Source: JABWCQ01 sp964587105 | GTDB taxonomy: Bacteria > Electryoneota > RPQS01 | DNA: 64,000 nt | NCBI GenBank assembly: GCA_964587105.1 | Contig: CAZPKG010000001.1 | Coordinates: forward strand, 1-64,000 | Reading direction: 5' to 3' | Part shown: piece after piece, positions 1 to 7,689 of the stretch | Layout: each line of letters opens with the position of its first letter | Position numbering within the stretch: the first letter of the stretch is position 1 | Position numbers and translations under genes: made by a program | The notes under the pieces: model-generated | The model's database searches: none | What the model saw: the letters and a program-made list of their open reading frames with translations, nothing else | Told to the model about the DNA's origin: nothing

Positions 1-653
1 CAAATTTCCGCAAGTATCAAGACGAGGTTACGGATAATGTGACCGACGCCATTGGTGTGTCCGGCACGAAATACGCAGTCTCGCTTAGCAGCGTGGGCGG
101 CGAACACGCCAGCGGCCTCGGTCCCGTAAACGGTTTGCACTATTTAGAGACGCAGCTTGACGGGATTCCTGACTTGAACACACTGCATATTCGAGCGGGA
201 TTCTTCATGGAGAATCTGTTCGGTTCTCTCGGTGTGATTAAGCAAATGAAGATCTACGGCGCCGCAACTCCTGCCGACGCCCCTTGGCCGTTGATCGCGT
301 CAAGTGATGTCGGACACTACTCCGCCAATCGATTGAAGGCGCTCAATTTCAACGGTAAGAATGTGCAATACCTCCTTGGCCCGCGTGACATTTCGGGAAG
401 TGAAACGGCGGCGATTCTTGGTGCAGCTTTCGGCATAGGCGCGTTGCCCTATGTGCAATTCAGCTACGAAGACATGAAGAAAGGTATGATCGGAGGCGGT
501 GTCCCCGAGCAGTTTGCCGATCTATTCGTAGAGCTTTACAACGGTTTCAACAACGGACTAATGGGCTATCGTCGCGACGCCGAATCGACGACAAACACAA
601 AACTCGAAGATTTTGCCAAGAATGTGCTAAAGCCCGCGTTTGACGCAATGTAA
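1..653 (+). CDS. NmrA-type NAD(P)-binding protein, 3' part
   Basis: The reading frame is open to the left edge, so the N-terminal Rossmann nucleotide-binding loop lies outside the window; about 217 codons are present, ending in TAA at 651-653. The visible part fits the C-terminal two thirds of the NmrA/atypical short-chain dehydrogenase family. It shows the strand-turn segment 'AVSLSSVGGEHASG', then 'LNTLHIRAGFFMENL', which in this family precedes the substrate lid, and a late segment 'NVQYLLGPRDISGSETAAIL' that matches the family's closing region. Members bind NAD(P) and act as quinone or azo reductases or as redox sensors; which of these applies cannot be told here. A hairpin terminator follows directly. 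An internal GTG at 39 is available but the upstream codons are open and fit the family, so it is not the true start. Confidence 0.75.
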   Translation, partial: NFRKYQDEVTDNVTDAIGVSGTKYAVSLSSVGGEHASGLGPVNGLHYLETQLDGIPDLNTLHIRAGFFMENLFGSLGVIKQMKIYGAATPADAPWPLIASSDVGHYSANRLKALNFNGKNVQYLLGPRDISGSETAAILGAAFGIGALPYVQFSYEDMKKGMIGGGVPEQFADLFVELYNGFNNGLMGYRRDAESTTNTKLEDFAKNVLKPAFDAM

Positions 654-680
654 AAGATATTCTCAAGTTCCTGAAATGCA

Positions 681-710
681 AAAGGGTCATCCAAATGGAT
701 GACCCTTTTT
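681..710. terminator. Bidirectional intrinsic terminator
   Basis: A perfect 12-bp stem (AAAGGGTCATCC / GGATGACCCTTT) with a 4-nt AAAT loop carries T runs on both strands. It sits between the convergent NmrA-type gene and the minus-strand fibre operon and probably ends both transcripts. Confidence 0.85.
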
Positions 711-728
711 GCCGTGCGTTACTTCAAT

Positions 729-1145
729 CTACGGATTGTTGACCAGCACAATGTAATACTGTTGAGTCAAGGGACCCGCGAGCACATTTGCATCGGTGAA
801 ATTTGTATTTGTCGTCGTGCCTATCAAGTTCCCCGGTCCGGGCGTGAAATTGATTGCCGTCGCCCGATAGACCGAGTAGCTTCCGGCGCCGGAAATACTT
901 TCCCAATTCAGCACGGCGTCCGGCTGTGCTTCCTTGATGACCAAATGCTGAATCGGCGACAACGGCGAGACTTGCAACACGGGCGAAAGGAAGCCCGCAT
1001 GTAAAACAAAATTCGCACTTGTTTGATCGCCAATCGGCGTCGGCTGACCGAACGCCGACACCAAACTAAAATTCGCCGAGCTTGACAATCCTCCGCCGGC
1101 GTCCATCACGCTCTTAATCAGAGTGAAATTCTCGCTCGAAGATTG
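729..1145. repeat. Near-identical duplicate of 4150-4566 (copy A)
   Basis: This stretch and 4150-4566 align throughout with only scattered, mostly synonymous, differences. The longest uninterrupted identity found by eye is 77 bp (1024-1100 against 4445-4521). The identity covers the small exoprotein gene but does not extend into the neighbouring fibre genes, which have diverged strongly. Confidence 0.85.
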
Positions 1146-1190
1146 TGCAAACAAAAGAGTGGGTAGGAGGATGAAAAATACAAGTCTCAT
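729..1190 (-). CDS. Small exported SxNF/FN3-like protein (copy 1)
   Basis: This 153-residue protein has a short signal peptide ending near 'LLFAQ'. Two or three imperfect repeats of the type S-x-N-F-x-L-x-x-x-x-x-x-G-Q-P follow, of a kind seen in many exported proteins of environmental bacteria. An FN3-like sandwich ('AVLNWESISGAGSYSVYRA') ends exactly at the C terminus with 'QQYYIVLVNNP'. The ATG at 1190 has a good RBS (AAGGAA) and starts 3 nt after the stop of the upstream fibre gene, so the two are very likely cotranscribed and translationally coupled. A near-identical paralogue lies at 4150-4617 in the same position relative to another fibre gene. No catalytic motif is visible. A role as partner or anchor of the fibre protein is inference from the repeated linkage. 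Confidence 0.8.
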   Translation of the reverse strand: MRLVFFILLPTLLFAQSSSENFTLIKSVMDAGGGLSSSANFSLVSAFGQPTPIGDQTSANFVLHAGFLSPVLQVSPLSPIQHLVIKEAQPDAVLNWESISGAGSYSVYRATAINFTPGPGNLIGTTTNTNFTDANVLAGPLTQQYYIVLVNNP

Positions 1191-1193
1191 TGG

Positions 1194-3854
1194 TCAATTC
1201 CTTTTTTCAGCCTTCTGACTGGTAAGTTCGCCAAATTGAAGCATGGCTTCCTCAAGGATTTTCATTCTTACTTTTAGATCTGCGATTTCTTTGTCCTTGA
1301 GTTCGTTTTGCTTGGCCAATTCTTGAATCGCTGCCAGTGCGACGCCGTCCGGATCTATCTGATTGATTCCCAAACTGTCATCTCCCAAACCGAACAGCCG
1401 CCAAAAGTCCTGCGCCATCGGGCCGATATGTTCTATCGATGGATCCTGAGATTCATAACTCCACTGCTGAACCGGCATCTCAGTGACTTTTCGGAGGATG
1501 CTCTGTGTGTCCACATTTCGCCGATTCCTCTTCAATGTGCTATCTGAAACATTCGTCCAACCTGATGCACCTGCCGCCATCGTTACACCTTGTGTAAGAG
1601 CAGCGTTCGTGTAAAGGCTGAATCCGCCGGTTGCTCGGACATTGAACGTGTTCAGCCCAGTGGAAGAAAACGTCGCAGGATTTGCTCCTGCCCAGACAAA
1701 AGACCCGTTGTCGGAAGCCAAAGCGCTGTGGCCGCCGGCAAAACTGAAATCTCCGTTTGCAATATTGCCTTGTCCTCCGGGTACAGTCGAGAAATTGCCG
1801 TTTGCCTGGTTTTCGAATCCGCCTGAAACGGTAGCGTAGAGACCCGTCGTTTGATTATCTCGCCCGCCGCCAATGGTTCCGGCGGAGTCTGAAACAGAAT
1901 TGCCGTAGCCGCCCCCGACTGTACCCCAGCGCTCACTCACGCTGTTTAGCCATCCTCCGGAGATTGTACAACTGCCGGGAGCGGTTAGACTGTTGCTGAC
2001 ACCGCCGCCAATCGTACCATAGTCGGAATCACATGAATTGTGACTTCCACCCACTACTAATGCGAAGATGCCATTTGCAATATTTCCTTGGCCTCCGCCG
2101 ATGAATGAGCTTGAACCGAATGCCGTATTTCCATCGGTTCCAACAGAACCTCCGCCACCAGCGACAGTGGAGTAAATGCCTTGAGCACGATTGCTAAATC
2201 CGCCGCCGACAAACCCGCCCGTACCACTAACTGCATTGCCCTTGCCGCCCCCAATCGTACTGTAGTCCGCAGTGCAATCATTTTGGTCGCCACCACTGAC
2301 TGTCCCTCTTGTTGCGCCGGAAACAAGGTTGCCTGTACCACCGCTAATCACGCCGCCGTAAGAGCTGCAATAATTAAAATATCCTCCTCCAACTGCTGCA
2401 TATGAATCGGCTGCGTAGTTACTGTCACCACCGGCTACCGTAGAGTATGCGCTATTGGCATTATTTGTTGTTCCGCCAGAAACTACTGAGAAGTGGCCGC
2501 TCGCTCGATTAAGATATCCGCCGCCTATCGTGGAAGACGAGCCCACTGCCTCATTGGATCCGCCTCCACCGATGGCTGATAGCCCGCCTGACCCATTATT
2601 GGAAGAACCACCTCCTACAGACGAATGTCCGCCTGAGGCTACGTTGTCTTCTCCGCCACCAACGCTTGAGTTGAGCCCGGTTGCCTGATTTCCCTGGCCT
2701 CCAGAAACTGTTGTGTAATCGTCCGAAGCAATGTTGCTGTATCCGCCGCTCACTGTGGCATAAGAATCTGTTGCATCATTGTGACTTCCACCACTGATTG
2801 TCGCCTTTTCTGAAGTGGCGTTGTTGCTGAAACCGCCTGCGATAACAGACCAGTTTCCAGTTGCGTCATTGGCTTCACCGCCTCCGACCGTAGGAGCTTC
2901 GGTAGCGTCGGATACGCCGGCATTATTGCTCAGTCCGCCGCCGACTGTCGCATAATTGCCTTCGGCATCATTCCATTTCCCGCCCATGACTGCAGAATAG
3001 TCCCCATTGGCGCTATTGTCATATCCACCTCCAACGGAAGAACTGTAGTCCGAGGCGTCATTATAGGCGCCGCCGATAATGGAAGACAACGTGCCAGCGG
3101 CAGTGTTCTCTCCGCCCGCCATAATGCAAGACAGCTCGCCACTGGCGACGTTATTGTAACCACCTGCTACCGCCGACCAGTCACCTGAAGCCCAGTTATA
3201 TGAGCCGGCACCACACCAGGCGTGTGATCCGGTTGCCGTCAATAGTGGGCTGACGGAGTCATTTCCCGCCTTGTTGAATTCACCTCCACTTACCACACAA
3301 AATGAATCAAGGGCAGCGTTGTTCTTGCCGCCAAGAACCGACGCATAGGGGCCAGATGCGGAAGACTGAACACCCATAACGAATGACGAATCGCCTGCAA
3401 CATTTCCCCAACCGAAATTAGTACTGCCCAGAACGCGCATACTATTCGTGATCGTACCGCCATTCGCGCCGTGGATCGTGGCGACTCGATGGGAATACGG
3501 CGCTGACAGAATCTGCTGACGCGGAACCATCTCCTGATCACCAGCCACGGAGATTCCCAAATAGAGCAGTGGCGAGTCAAACACAGAGTCCGGTATTGAA
3601 TCAAGCTGGCACGTAAAATACCCGCCGATAACTTGGGTTTGAAGCGAAGTTTGCCAGATTTCTGTGCCACCGATTGGCTCGCCGTAGATCCGAACAACCA
3701 GTGAGCAAGGGAAATTTATTGGACTTCCCTGGGAGTCAGTTAGATAGCCTTGGTAATTGATTGTCCCGGGTACCGCGCAAATGCCTGAAAACTGAAGAAC
3801 AAGCAGGCCAAACACCAGAAAGCCAAATCGCAAAATCCGTTTTCCTGAGAACAT
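1194..3854 (-). CDS. S74-chaperoned beta-roll fibre protein A
   Basis: This 886-residue exported protein starts at ATG 3854, preceded by AAAAGGAG 7 nt upstream; a GTG at 3872 would place the RBS inside the gene. A signal peptide is followed by an N-terminal domain beginning 'PGTINYQGYLTDSQGSPI', which is also found in the two neighbouring fibre proteins. About 40 repeats of roughly 15 residues follow, with the consensus GGxxNxAxGxxSxVxGG, which resembles YadA-type head repeats and predicts a beta-roll. The C-terminal domain is of peptidase S74 type (chaperone of endosialidase) with the Ser-Lys pair S770/K775 in 'SDSTLK', 'HIGPMAQDF' and 'DPDGVALAAIQEL', then a coiled coil. In phage tailspikes this domain trimerises the fibre and cleaves itself off. 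By analogy this is probably a trimeric surface fibre; the export route beyond Sec is unknown. Confidence 0.85.
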   Translation of the reverse strand: MFSGKRILRFGFLVFGLLVLQFSGICAVPGTINYQGYLTDSQGSPINFPCSLVVRIYGEPIGGTEIWQTSLQTQVIGGYFTCQLDSIPDSVFDSPLLYLGISVAGDQEMVPRQQILSAPYSHRVATIHGANGGTITNSMRVLGSTNFGWGNVAGDSSFVMGVQSSASGPYASVLGGKNNAALDSFCVVSGGEFNKAGNDSVSPLLTATGSHAWCGAGSYNWASGDWSAVAGGYNNVASGELSCIMAGGENTAAGTLSSIIGGAYNDASDYSSSVGGGYDNSANGDYSAVMGGKWNDAEGNYATVGGGLSNNAGVSDATEAPTVGGGEANDATGNWSVIAGGFSNNATSEKATISGGSHNDATDSYATVSGGYSNIASDDYTTVSGGQGNQATGLNSSVGGGEDNVASGGHSSVGGGSSNNGSGGLSAIGGGGSNEAVGSSSTIGGGYLNRASGHFSVVSGGTTNNANSAYSTVAGGDSNYAADSYAAVGGGYFNYCSSYGGVISGGTGNLVSGATRGTVSGGDQNDCTADYSTIGGGKGNAVSGTGGFVGGGFSNRAQGIYSTVAGGGGSVGTDGNTAFGSSSFIGGGQGNIANGIFALVVGGSHNSCDSDYGTIGGGVSNSLTAPGSCTISGGWLNSVSERWGTVGGGYGNSVSDSAGTIGGGRDNQTTGLYATVSGGFENQANGNFSTVPGGQGNIANGDFSFAGGHSALASDNGSFVWAGANPATFSSTGLNTFNVRATGGFSLYTNAALTQGVTMAAGASGWTNVSDSTLKRNRRNVDTQSILRKVTEMPVQQWSYESQDPSIEHIGPMAQDFWRLFGLGDDSLGINQIDPDGVALAAIQELAKQNELKDKEIADLKVRMKILEEAMLQFGELTSQKAEKRN

Positions 3855-4027
3855 ATCCAGTCTCCTTTTCACGTTAATACTAAGTCACCGACAGAACAAA
3901 CTCTATGGCGGCACTTCTCGGATTTCTGCCGTTGCACTACTGGTGACCCTCAAACAACCGGCTGGCAAAGGGTCTAATGAACTGAATGTGCATAATAACA
4001 TGTAAAAACGCAATATCTACATGATAA

Positions 4028-4059
4028 AAAACGCAACATCATCAATAGTGTTGCGTTTT
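4028..4059 (-). terminator. Intrinsic terminator of the second fibre operon
   Basis: An 11-bp perfect stem (AAAACGCAACA / TGTTGCGTTTT) encloses a 10-nt loop. Read on the minus strand it is followed by six T residues. It lies about 90 nt beyond the stop of the gene at 4150-4617 and closes that operon. The sequence AAAAACGCAA occurs again 22 nt to the left, at 4004-4013. Confidence 0.85.
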
Positions 4060-4149
4060 AGTTAATTCTAACGAATCAACGAGCTTATCGTTTACTGTAT
4101 TCCAAAGCGGCTTTATTTGACCGGGTGCTGCAGACAAGCCTCTGATCGC

Positions 4150-4566
4150 CTACGGATTGTGCACGAGCACAATGTAATACTGCTGAGTCAAGGGACCGGT
4201 GAGTACATTTGCGTCAGTAAATGTTGTGCTTGCCGTCGTGCCGATAAGGTTTCCCGGTCCGGGTGTGAAATTGATTGCCGCCGCTCGATAAACCGAGTAG
4301 CTCCCTGCTCCAGGAATACTTTCCCAATTCAGCACGGCGTCCGGCTGCGCTTCCTTAATCACCAAATGCTGAATCGGCGACAACGGAGACACTTGCAACA
4401 CTGGCGAAAGGAAGCCCGCATGCAAAACAAAATTCGCGCTTGTCTGATCGCCAATCGGCGTCGGCTGACCGAACGCCGACACCAAACTAAAATTCGCCGA
4501 GCTTGACAATCCTCCGCCGGCATCCATCACAGATTTCGTCAGCCTGAAATTCTCGCTCGAAGATTG
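4150..4566. repeat. Near-identical duplicate of 729-1145 (copy B)
   Basis: This is the partner of copy A. Identity covers the small exoprotein coding region, including silent positions, so duplication or gene conversion was recent relative to the divergence of the linked fibre genes. Confidence 0.85.
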
Positions 4567-4617
4567 AGCCCACAGCACGGTTGGGAGGAAGAGAAGGAGA
4601 AAATAGAACTTTTTCAC
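4150..4617 (-). CDS. Small exported SxNF/FN3-like protein (copy 2)
   Basis: This 155-residue paralogue of the protein at 729-1190 has a different signal peptide ('MKKFYFLLLFLPTVLWAQ') but an almost identical mature part: the SxNF/GQP repeats, the FN3-like sandwich and the terminal 'QQYYIVLVHNP'. The start is GTG 4617 with AAGGACC about 9 nt upstream, 11 nt after the stop of fibre protein B. No enzymatic motif is visible. Its fixed place behind an S74 fibre gene, seen twice in this window, suggests a shared role at the cell surface (inference). Confidence 0.8.
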   Translation of the reverse strand: MKKFYFLLLFLPTVLWAQSSSENFRLTKSVMDAGGGLSSSANFSLVSAFGQPTPIGDQTSANFVLHAGFLSPVLQVSPLSPIQHLVIKEAQPDAVLNWESIPGAGSYSVYRAAAINFTPGPGNLIGTTASTTFTDANVLTGPLTQQYYIVLVHNP

Positions 4618-4628
4618 GATTCTGGTCC

Positions 4629-6212
4629 TTACTGTTTATCTGATTTGTTCAAAGTACCGAATTGCAATATTGCTGCTTCCATCAGCTTCATGCGCGCTTC
4701 AAGGTCGGCGATCTTCTTGTCCTTTTCGATGTTCTCTTTTGCCAACTCCTGAATCGCGGCGAGCGCTACTCCATCAGGATCGAGTGTCGAAATCGTGGTG
4801 TCACTCTCGCCGACTCGAAACTGTGCGTAAAAATCCTGCGCCATCGGACCGATATGAGTCGTGTGCGTGGGGTCGTCTTTGTAACTCCACGTCTCAATTC
4901 CCAACTTCGAAACCTTCTCGAGAATCTCCTGCGTATTCACGCGCCCAAACCGATCCTTTTTGGTTGAATCGCAAATCGCCGTCCATGCGGATTGCCCTGT
5001 CTGCAATTGCGCGCCGATAGTCGCCGCAGTGTTCGAGTAAAATCTTACTCCGCCCGACGCTTTTGCGTTAAATGTATTGCTGACACCGGGCGAGAAAATG
5101 GCGCCTGAACCATCCGAAAAGACAAACGAATTGTTTGCTGTTGCGTTGATGCGTGTTCCCATCGCCATCGTGTGGTTTCCGGTTACAGTGTTACTATCTC
5201 CGCCCAATATCGCTGAGTAGTCCCCATCACCGGCTTGTGGTATTCTGTTGTTACGACCGCCGCCTACAAAAGAGCAGCCTTTTCCCGCAAAATTGCTGTC
5301 GCCGCCGCCAACACCCGAGTTGATGCCATAAGAACTGTTTCCTGATCCGCCGCCGACGAAGCCCAAATCACTTGCACTGTTCTGAAATCCGCCGCATACA
5401 GATGCCAATTCCCCGTACGTCGAATTGGATCGACCACCGCCAATAAATGCCTCCGAGCCGAGACAGCCATTTCCGTTGCCGCAGACGATGGCTGAATTTG
5501 TCGCCTGAATGTAGTTGTTGAAACCACCACCGATAAACGACGAAGTCGATACTATTCTGTTGGAATCAAGTGTCAAAGTGCTTCCTCCACCACAAATGAC
5601 AGAGTAACTATTTCTTACTCGATTAAACCGTCCTCCTCCAACAACTGAGTAACTGCCCGATACAACATTACCCGACCCCGTTCCGATAAACGCGTAATTG
5701 GAATCTGCGACGTTCATTGTGCCATTCAGAATAGTTGCGTAATTGCCGTTAATGAAATTTCCGCTGCCGTTGACAAACGCGAAGTCACCGTTGTTCGTAT
5801 TATCCTCGCCGATGTTCAGCTTTCCTGAGATCACTCCACCCGACGAGCCGTCCACTGTCCCGACTCGAAAAGCATGAGCCACTGAAACGATCTGTTCTCT
5901 CGGCGTCATCTCACTGTTGCTTCCCACCGTGACTCCAAGCCAACGATTTGCTGAGAACGTGTCAAACAAACCCGTGATTGACCCCAGAGAGACGTCGAAC
6001 AGCCCACTCACTACGGCAACCGAAGGATGTGTTTCCGTCCAAATGGCTGAACCGCCGTTGGATACTCCATAAATCTTGAACGTCATCGCCACCGTCGTGT
6101 CAAGCGGAGTTCCCGACGGATCGGTCAGCTCCCCTTGATAGTTGATGAGTTGTGGTACTGCCAAGACCGCGCTCGCAAGCGCAAGCATAATGATGAAGAC
6201 AAGCGCCTTCAT
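4629..6212 (-). CDS. S74-chaperoned beta-roll fibre protein B
   Basis: This 527-residue exported protein has a signal peptide ending near 'SAVLA' and the conserved N-terminal domain 'PQLINYQGELTDPSGTPL'. Some 15-18 beta-roll repeats of about 15 residues follow (GGGxxNxxxGxxSxVxGG), then an S74-type chaperone domain and a C-terminal coiled coil. The position of the S74 self-cleavage serine is occupied by cysteine (C414, in 'CDSTKK'), while the partner lysine K419 is kept. Other family motifs ('HIGPMAQDF', 'DPDGVALAAIQEL') are intact, so trimerisation should be retained and cleavage may be altered or lost. It is the middle gene of the operon 8709 to 4150. Confidence 0.85.
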   Translation of the reverse strand: MKALVFIIMLALASAVLAVPQLINYQGELTDPSGTPLDTTVAMTFKIYGVSNGGSAIWTETHPSVAVVSGLFDVSLGSITGLFDTFSANRWLGVTVGSNSEMTPREQIVSVAHAFRVGTVDGSSGGVISGKLNIGEDNTNNGDFAFVNGSGNFINGNYATILNGTMNVADSNYAFIGTGSGNVVSGSYSVVGGGRFNRVRNSYSVICGGGSTLTLDSNRIVSTSSFIGGGFNNYIQATNSAIVCGNGNGCLGSEAFIGGGRSNSTYGELASVCGGFQNSASDLGFVGGGSGNSSYGINSGVGGGDSNFAGKGCSFVGGGRNNRIPQAGDGDYSAILGGDSNTVTGNHTMAMGTRINATANNSFVFSDGSGAIFSPGVSNTFNAKASGGVRFYSNTAATIGAQLQTGQSAWTAICDSTKKDRFGRVNTQEILEKVSKLGIETWSYKDDPTHTTHIGPMAQDFYAQFRVGESDTTISTLDPDGVALAAIQELAKENIEKDKKIADLEARMKLMEAAILQFGTLNKSDKQ

Positions 6213-6249
6213 GTTGACTCGCTTTCCATGGGGGCTAATTATCTGTTAA

Positions 6250-7650
6250 TTACTTTTTCAATTCCAAAACCATCGTTTTCAATTCCGCAACCTCGGCCTC
6301 GAGGGCAGCGTTGCGTTTCGCCAACTCCTGAATAGCCGCCAATGCAACGCCATCCGGATCAACAGTTGAGATCGTTGTATTGTTATCCCCCAAGCCAAAG
6401 GTCGCGCTGAAATCCTGTGCCGTCGGGCCAATGTGCTGCACACTTGCATCTTGTGACTTGTAACTCCAGTGATAGAGCGGAAGGGACGCCACTTTCTCGA
6501 GAATGGATCGGGAGTCAACCGTTCCATATAGATACTTTTGATTCACGTCACACAAGTTTGCCCACGCACCGCCGCCCGCCGGTAAGGAGACTCCGGTTGC
6601 TGTACCTGTGTCGCTCGTGTAGAATCGTGCTCCGCCCTGACAACGCGCCGTAAACGTGTTAATACCGAAGGAGACCGTTGAGTCGGTTGCTGATAAACTG
6701 CTGCCCCATACAAATGCGCCAGAATGTGTTGCTCGCGCACGTTTTCCTGCCGCAAACGAAATACTGCCTGAAGCGCGGCACTCACTTCCGCCGGGAATCG
6801 TCGCTGCAAGCCCGCTCGCAACGTTGGTAACACCGCTTCCAACAAAACTCGCATAGCCGAGAGCCGAGCAGTGGTCTCCGTTAACGACAGCGGAGTAAGT
6901 TGTGTCGGCCAAATTCTGGAAACCGCACCCCACAAATGATTCGAATCCGTCGGCCACATTTAGCACGCCGCCAACTACAGCGCTGGCAGCACCCACTGCG
7001 AAATTGGTGTCACCTCCGCAGACGATAGAGCGGTCACCGATCGCACGATTCGTTTTGCCTCCAGCAACAGTTGCCATTGTCCCAGATGCTTGATTTCCAA
7101 TTCCACCACCAACTGTCGATTGAACACCGGTTGCGGAATTTGACAAACCGCCGCTCACCGTCGAGTATTGTCCTTGCGCACGATTGCTAACTCCACCACC
7201 GATCGCCGTATTCGCTCCATCAGCAAGATTCAGCGTGCCCGCGCCAACATAACTAAGTGCACCGGTCGCCTGATTGCTATCACCGCCGCAAACAACAGCG
7301 TGCGCAGCTTGAGCGCGATTGCTTTCTCCGCCGCCGATAAACGCGTGACCACCGAGCGTTTGATTTCTACGGCCACCGCCGATCGTCGAATAAATCCCTC
7401 CCGCACTGTTCGAGTCAATGGTCGCGGCTCCACCGCCACCGGCTACTGTTGAATAGTCACCACGCGCACGATTCTGCCGTCCTCCGCCAATAAAACTGCT
7501 CTCATTCGTGGCAAGATTGAATCGCCCGCCGCCTATGGTAGAATGCACTCCCGAAGCGATATTGAAGAAACCACCACCAATTGTCGCGTTATTCGCACTT
7601 GCAGAATTTCCTGCACCTCCGCAAACCGCCGCTTGAATGGCACTCGCCAT
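6250..7650 (-). CDS. Fibre protein C, C-terminal part after in-frame TAG
   Basis: This 466-codon open frame is the continuation, in the same frame, of the fibre gene that begins at 8709; only one TAG (7687-7689) separates them. It holds about 22 beta-roll repeats of 15 residues and an S74 domain in which cysteine (C367) replaces the cleavage serine ('CDVNQK', with K372 kept). 'HIGPTAQDF' and 'DPDGVALAAIQEL' are present, and a short coiled coil ends in 'MVLELKK'. No signal peptide precedes it and the ATG at 7650 lies inside a repeat without a convincing RBS, so independent expression is unlikely. It is either the distal part of a recently broken gene or is reached by read-through. Confidence 0.7.
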   Translation of the reverse strand: MASAIQAAVCGGAGNSASANNATIGGGFFNIASGVHSTIGGGRFNLATNESSFIGGGRQNRARGDYSTVAGGGGAATIDSNSAGGIYSTIGGGRRNQTLGGHAFIGGGESNRAQAAHAVVCGGDSNQATGALSYVGAGTLNLADGANTAIGGGVSNRAQGQYSTVSGGLSNSATGVQSTVGGGIGNQASGTMATVAGGKTNRAIGDRSIVCGGDTNFAVGAASAVVGGVLNVADGFESFVGCGFQNLADTTYSAVVNGDHCSALGYASFVGSGVTNVASGLAATIPGGSECRASGSISFAAGKRARATHSGAFVWGSSLSATDSTVSFGINTFTARCQGGARFYTSDTGTATGVSLPAGGGAWANLCDVNQKYLYGTVDSRSILEKVASLPLYHWSYKSQDASVQHIGPTAQDFSATFGLGDNNTTISTVDPDGVALAAIQELAKRNAALEAEVAELKTMVLELKK

Positions 7651-7686
7651 GTTGTTCGTTCCCCCCGCAATTACTCCCTCACGTGC

Positions 7687-7689
7687 CTA
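7687..7689 (-). other. Single in-frame amber codon inside fibre gene C
   Basis: On the minus strand the sequence reads GGC GAT GTG AAC GTT GTT TAG GCA CGT GAG. The repeat register of 15 residues continues without a break on both sides: the unit containing the stop is 15 codons long, as are the two that follow. The stop occupies a position filled by serine in the next two units, so a TCG-to-TAG change is one simple explanation. No frameshift or other stop was seen in the rest of the gene. Confidence 0.85.

Noticed and set aside
1590..3480. Regular 45-bp periodicity resembling a tandem repeat or CRISPR-like array
   Set aside because: The period equals 15 codons of the beta-roll repeat, units differ in sequence, and the pattern is fully explained by the coding frame of fibre protein A.
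3999..4023. CATGTA/TACATG inverted repeat near the fibre operon terminator
   Set aside because: Arms of six bases with a 13-nt gap can arise by chance, and no gene start is close enough for an operator role to be argued.
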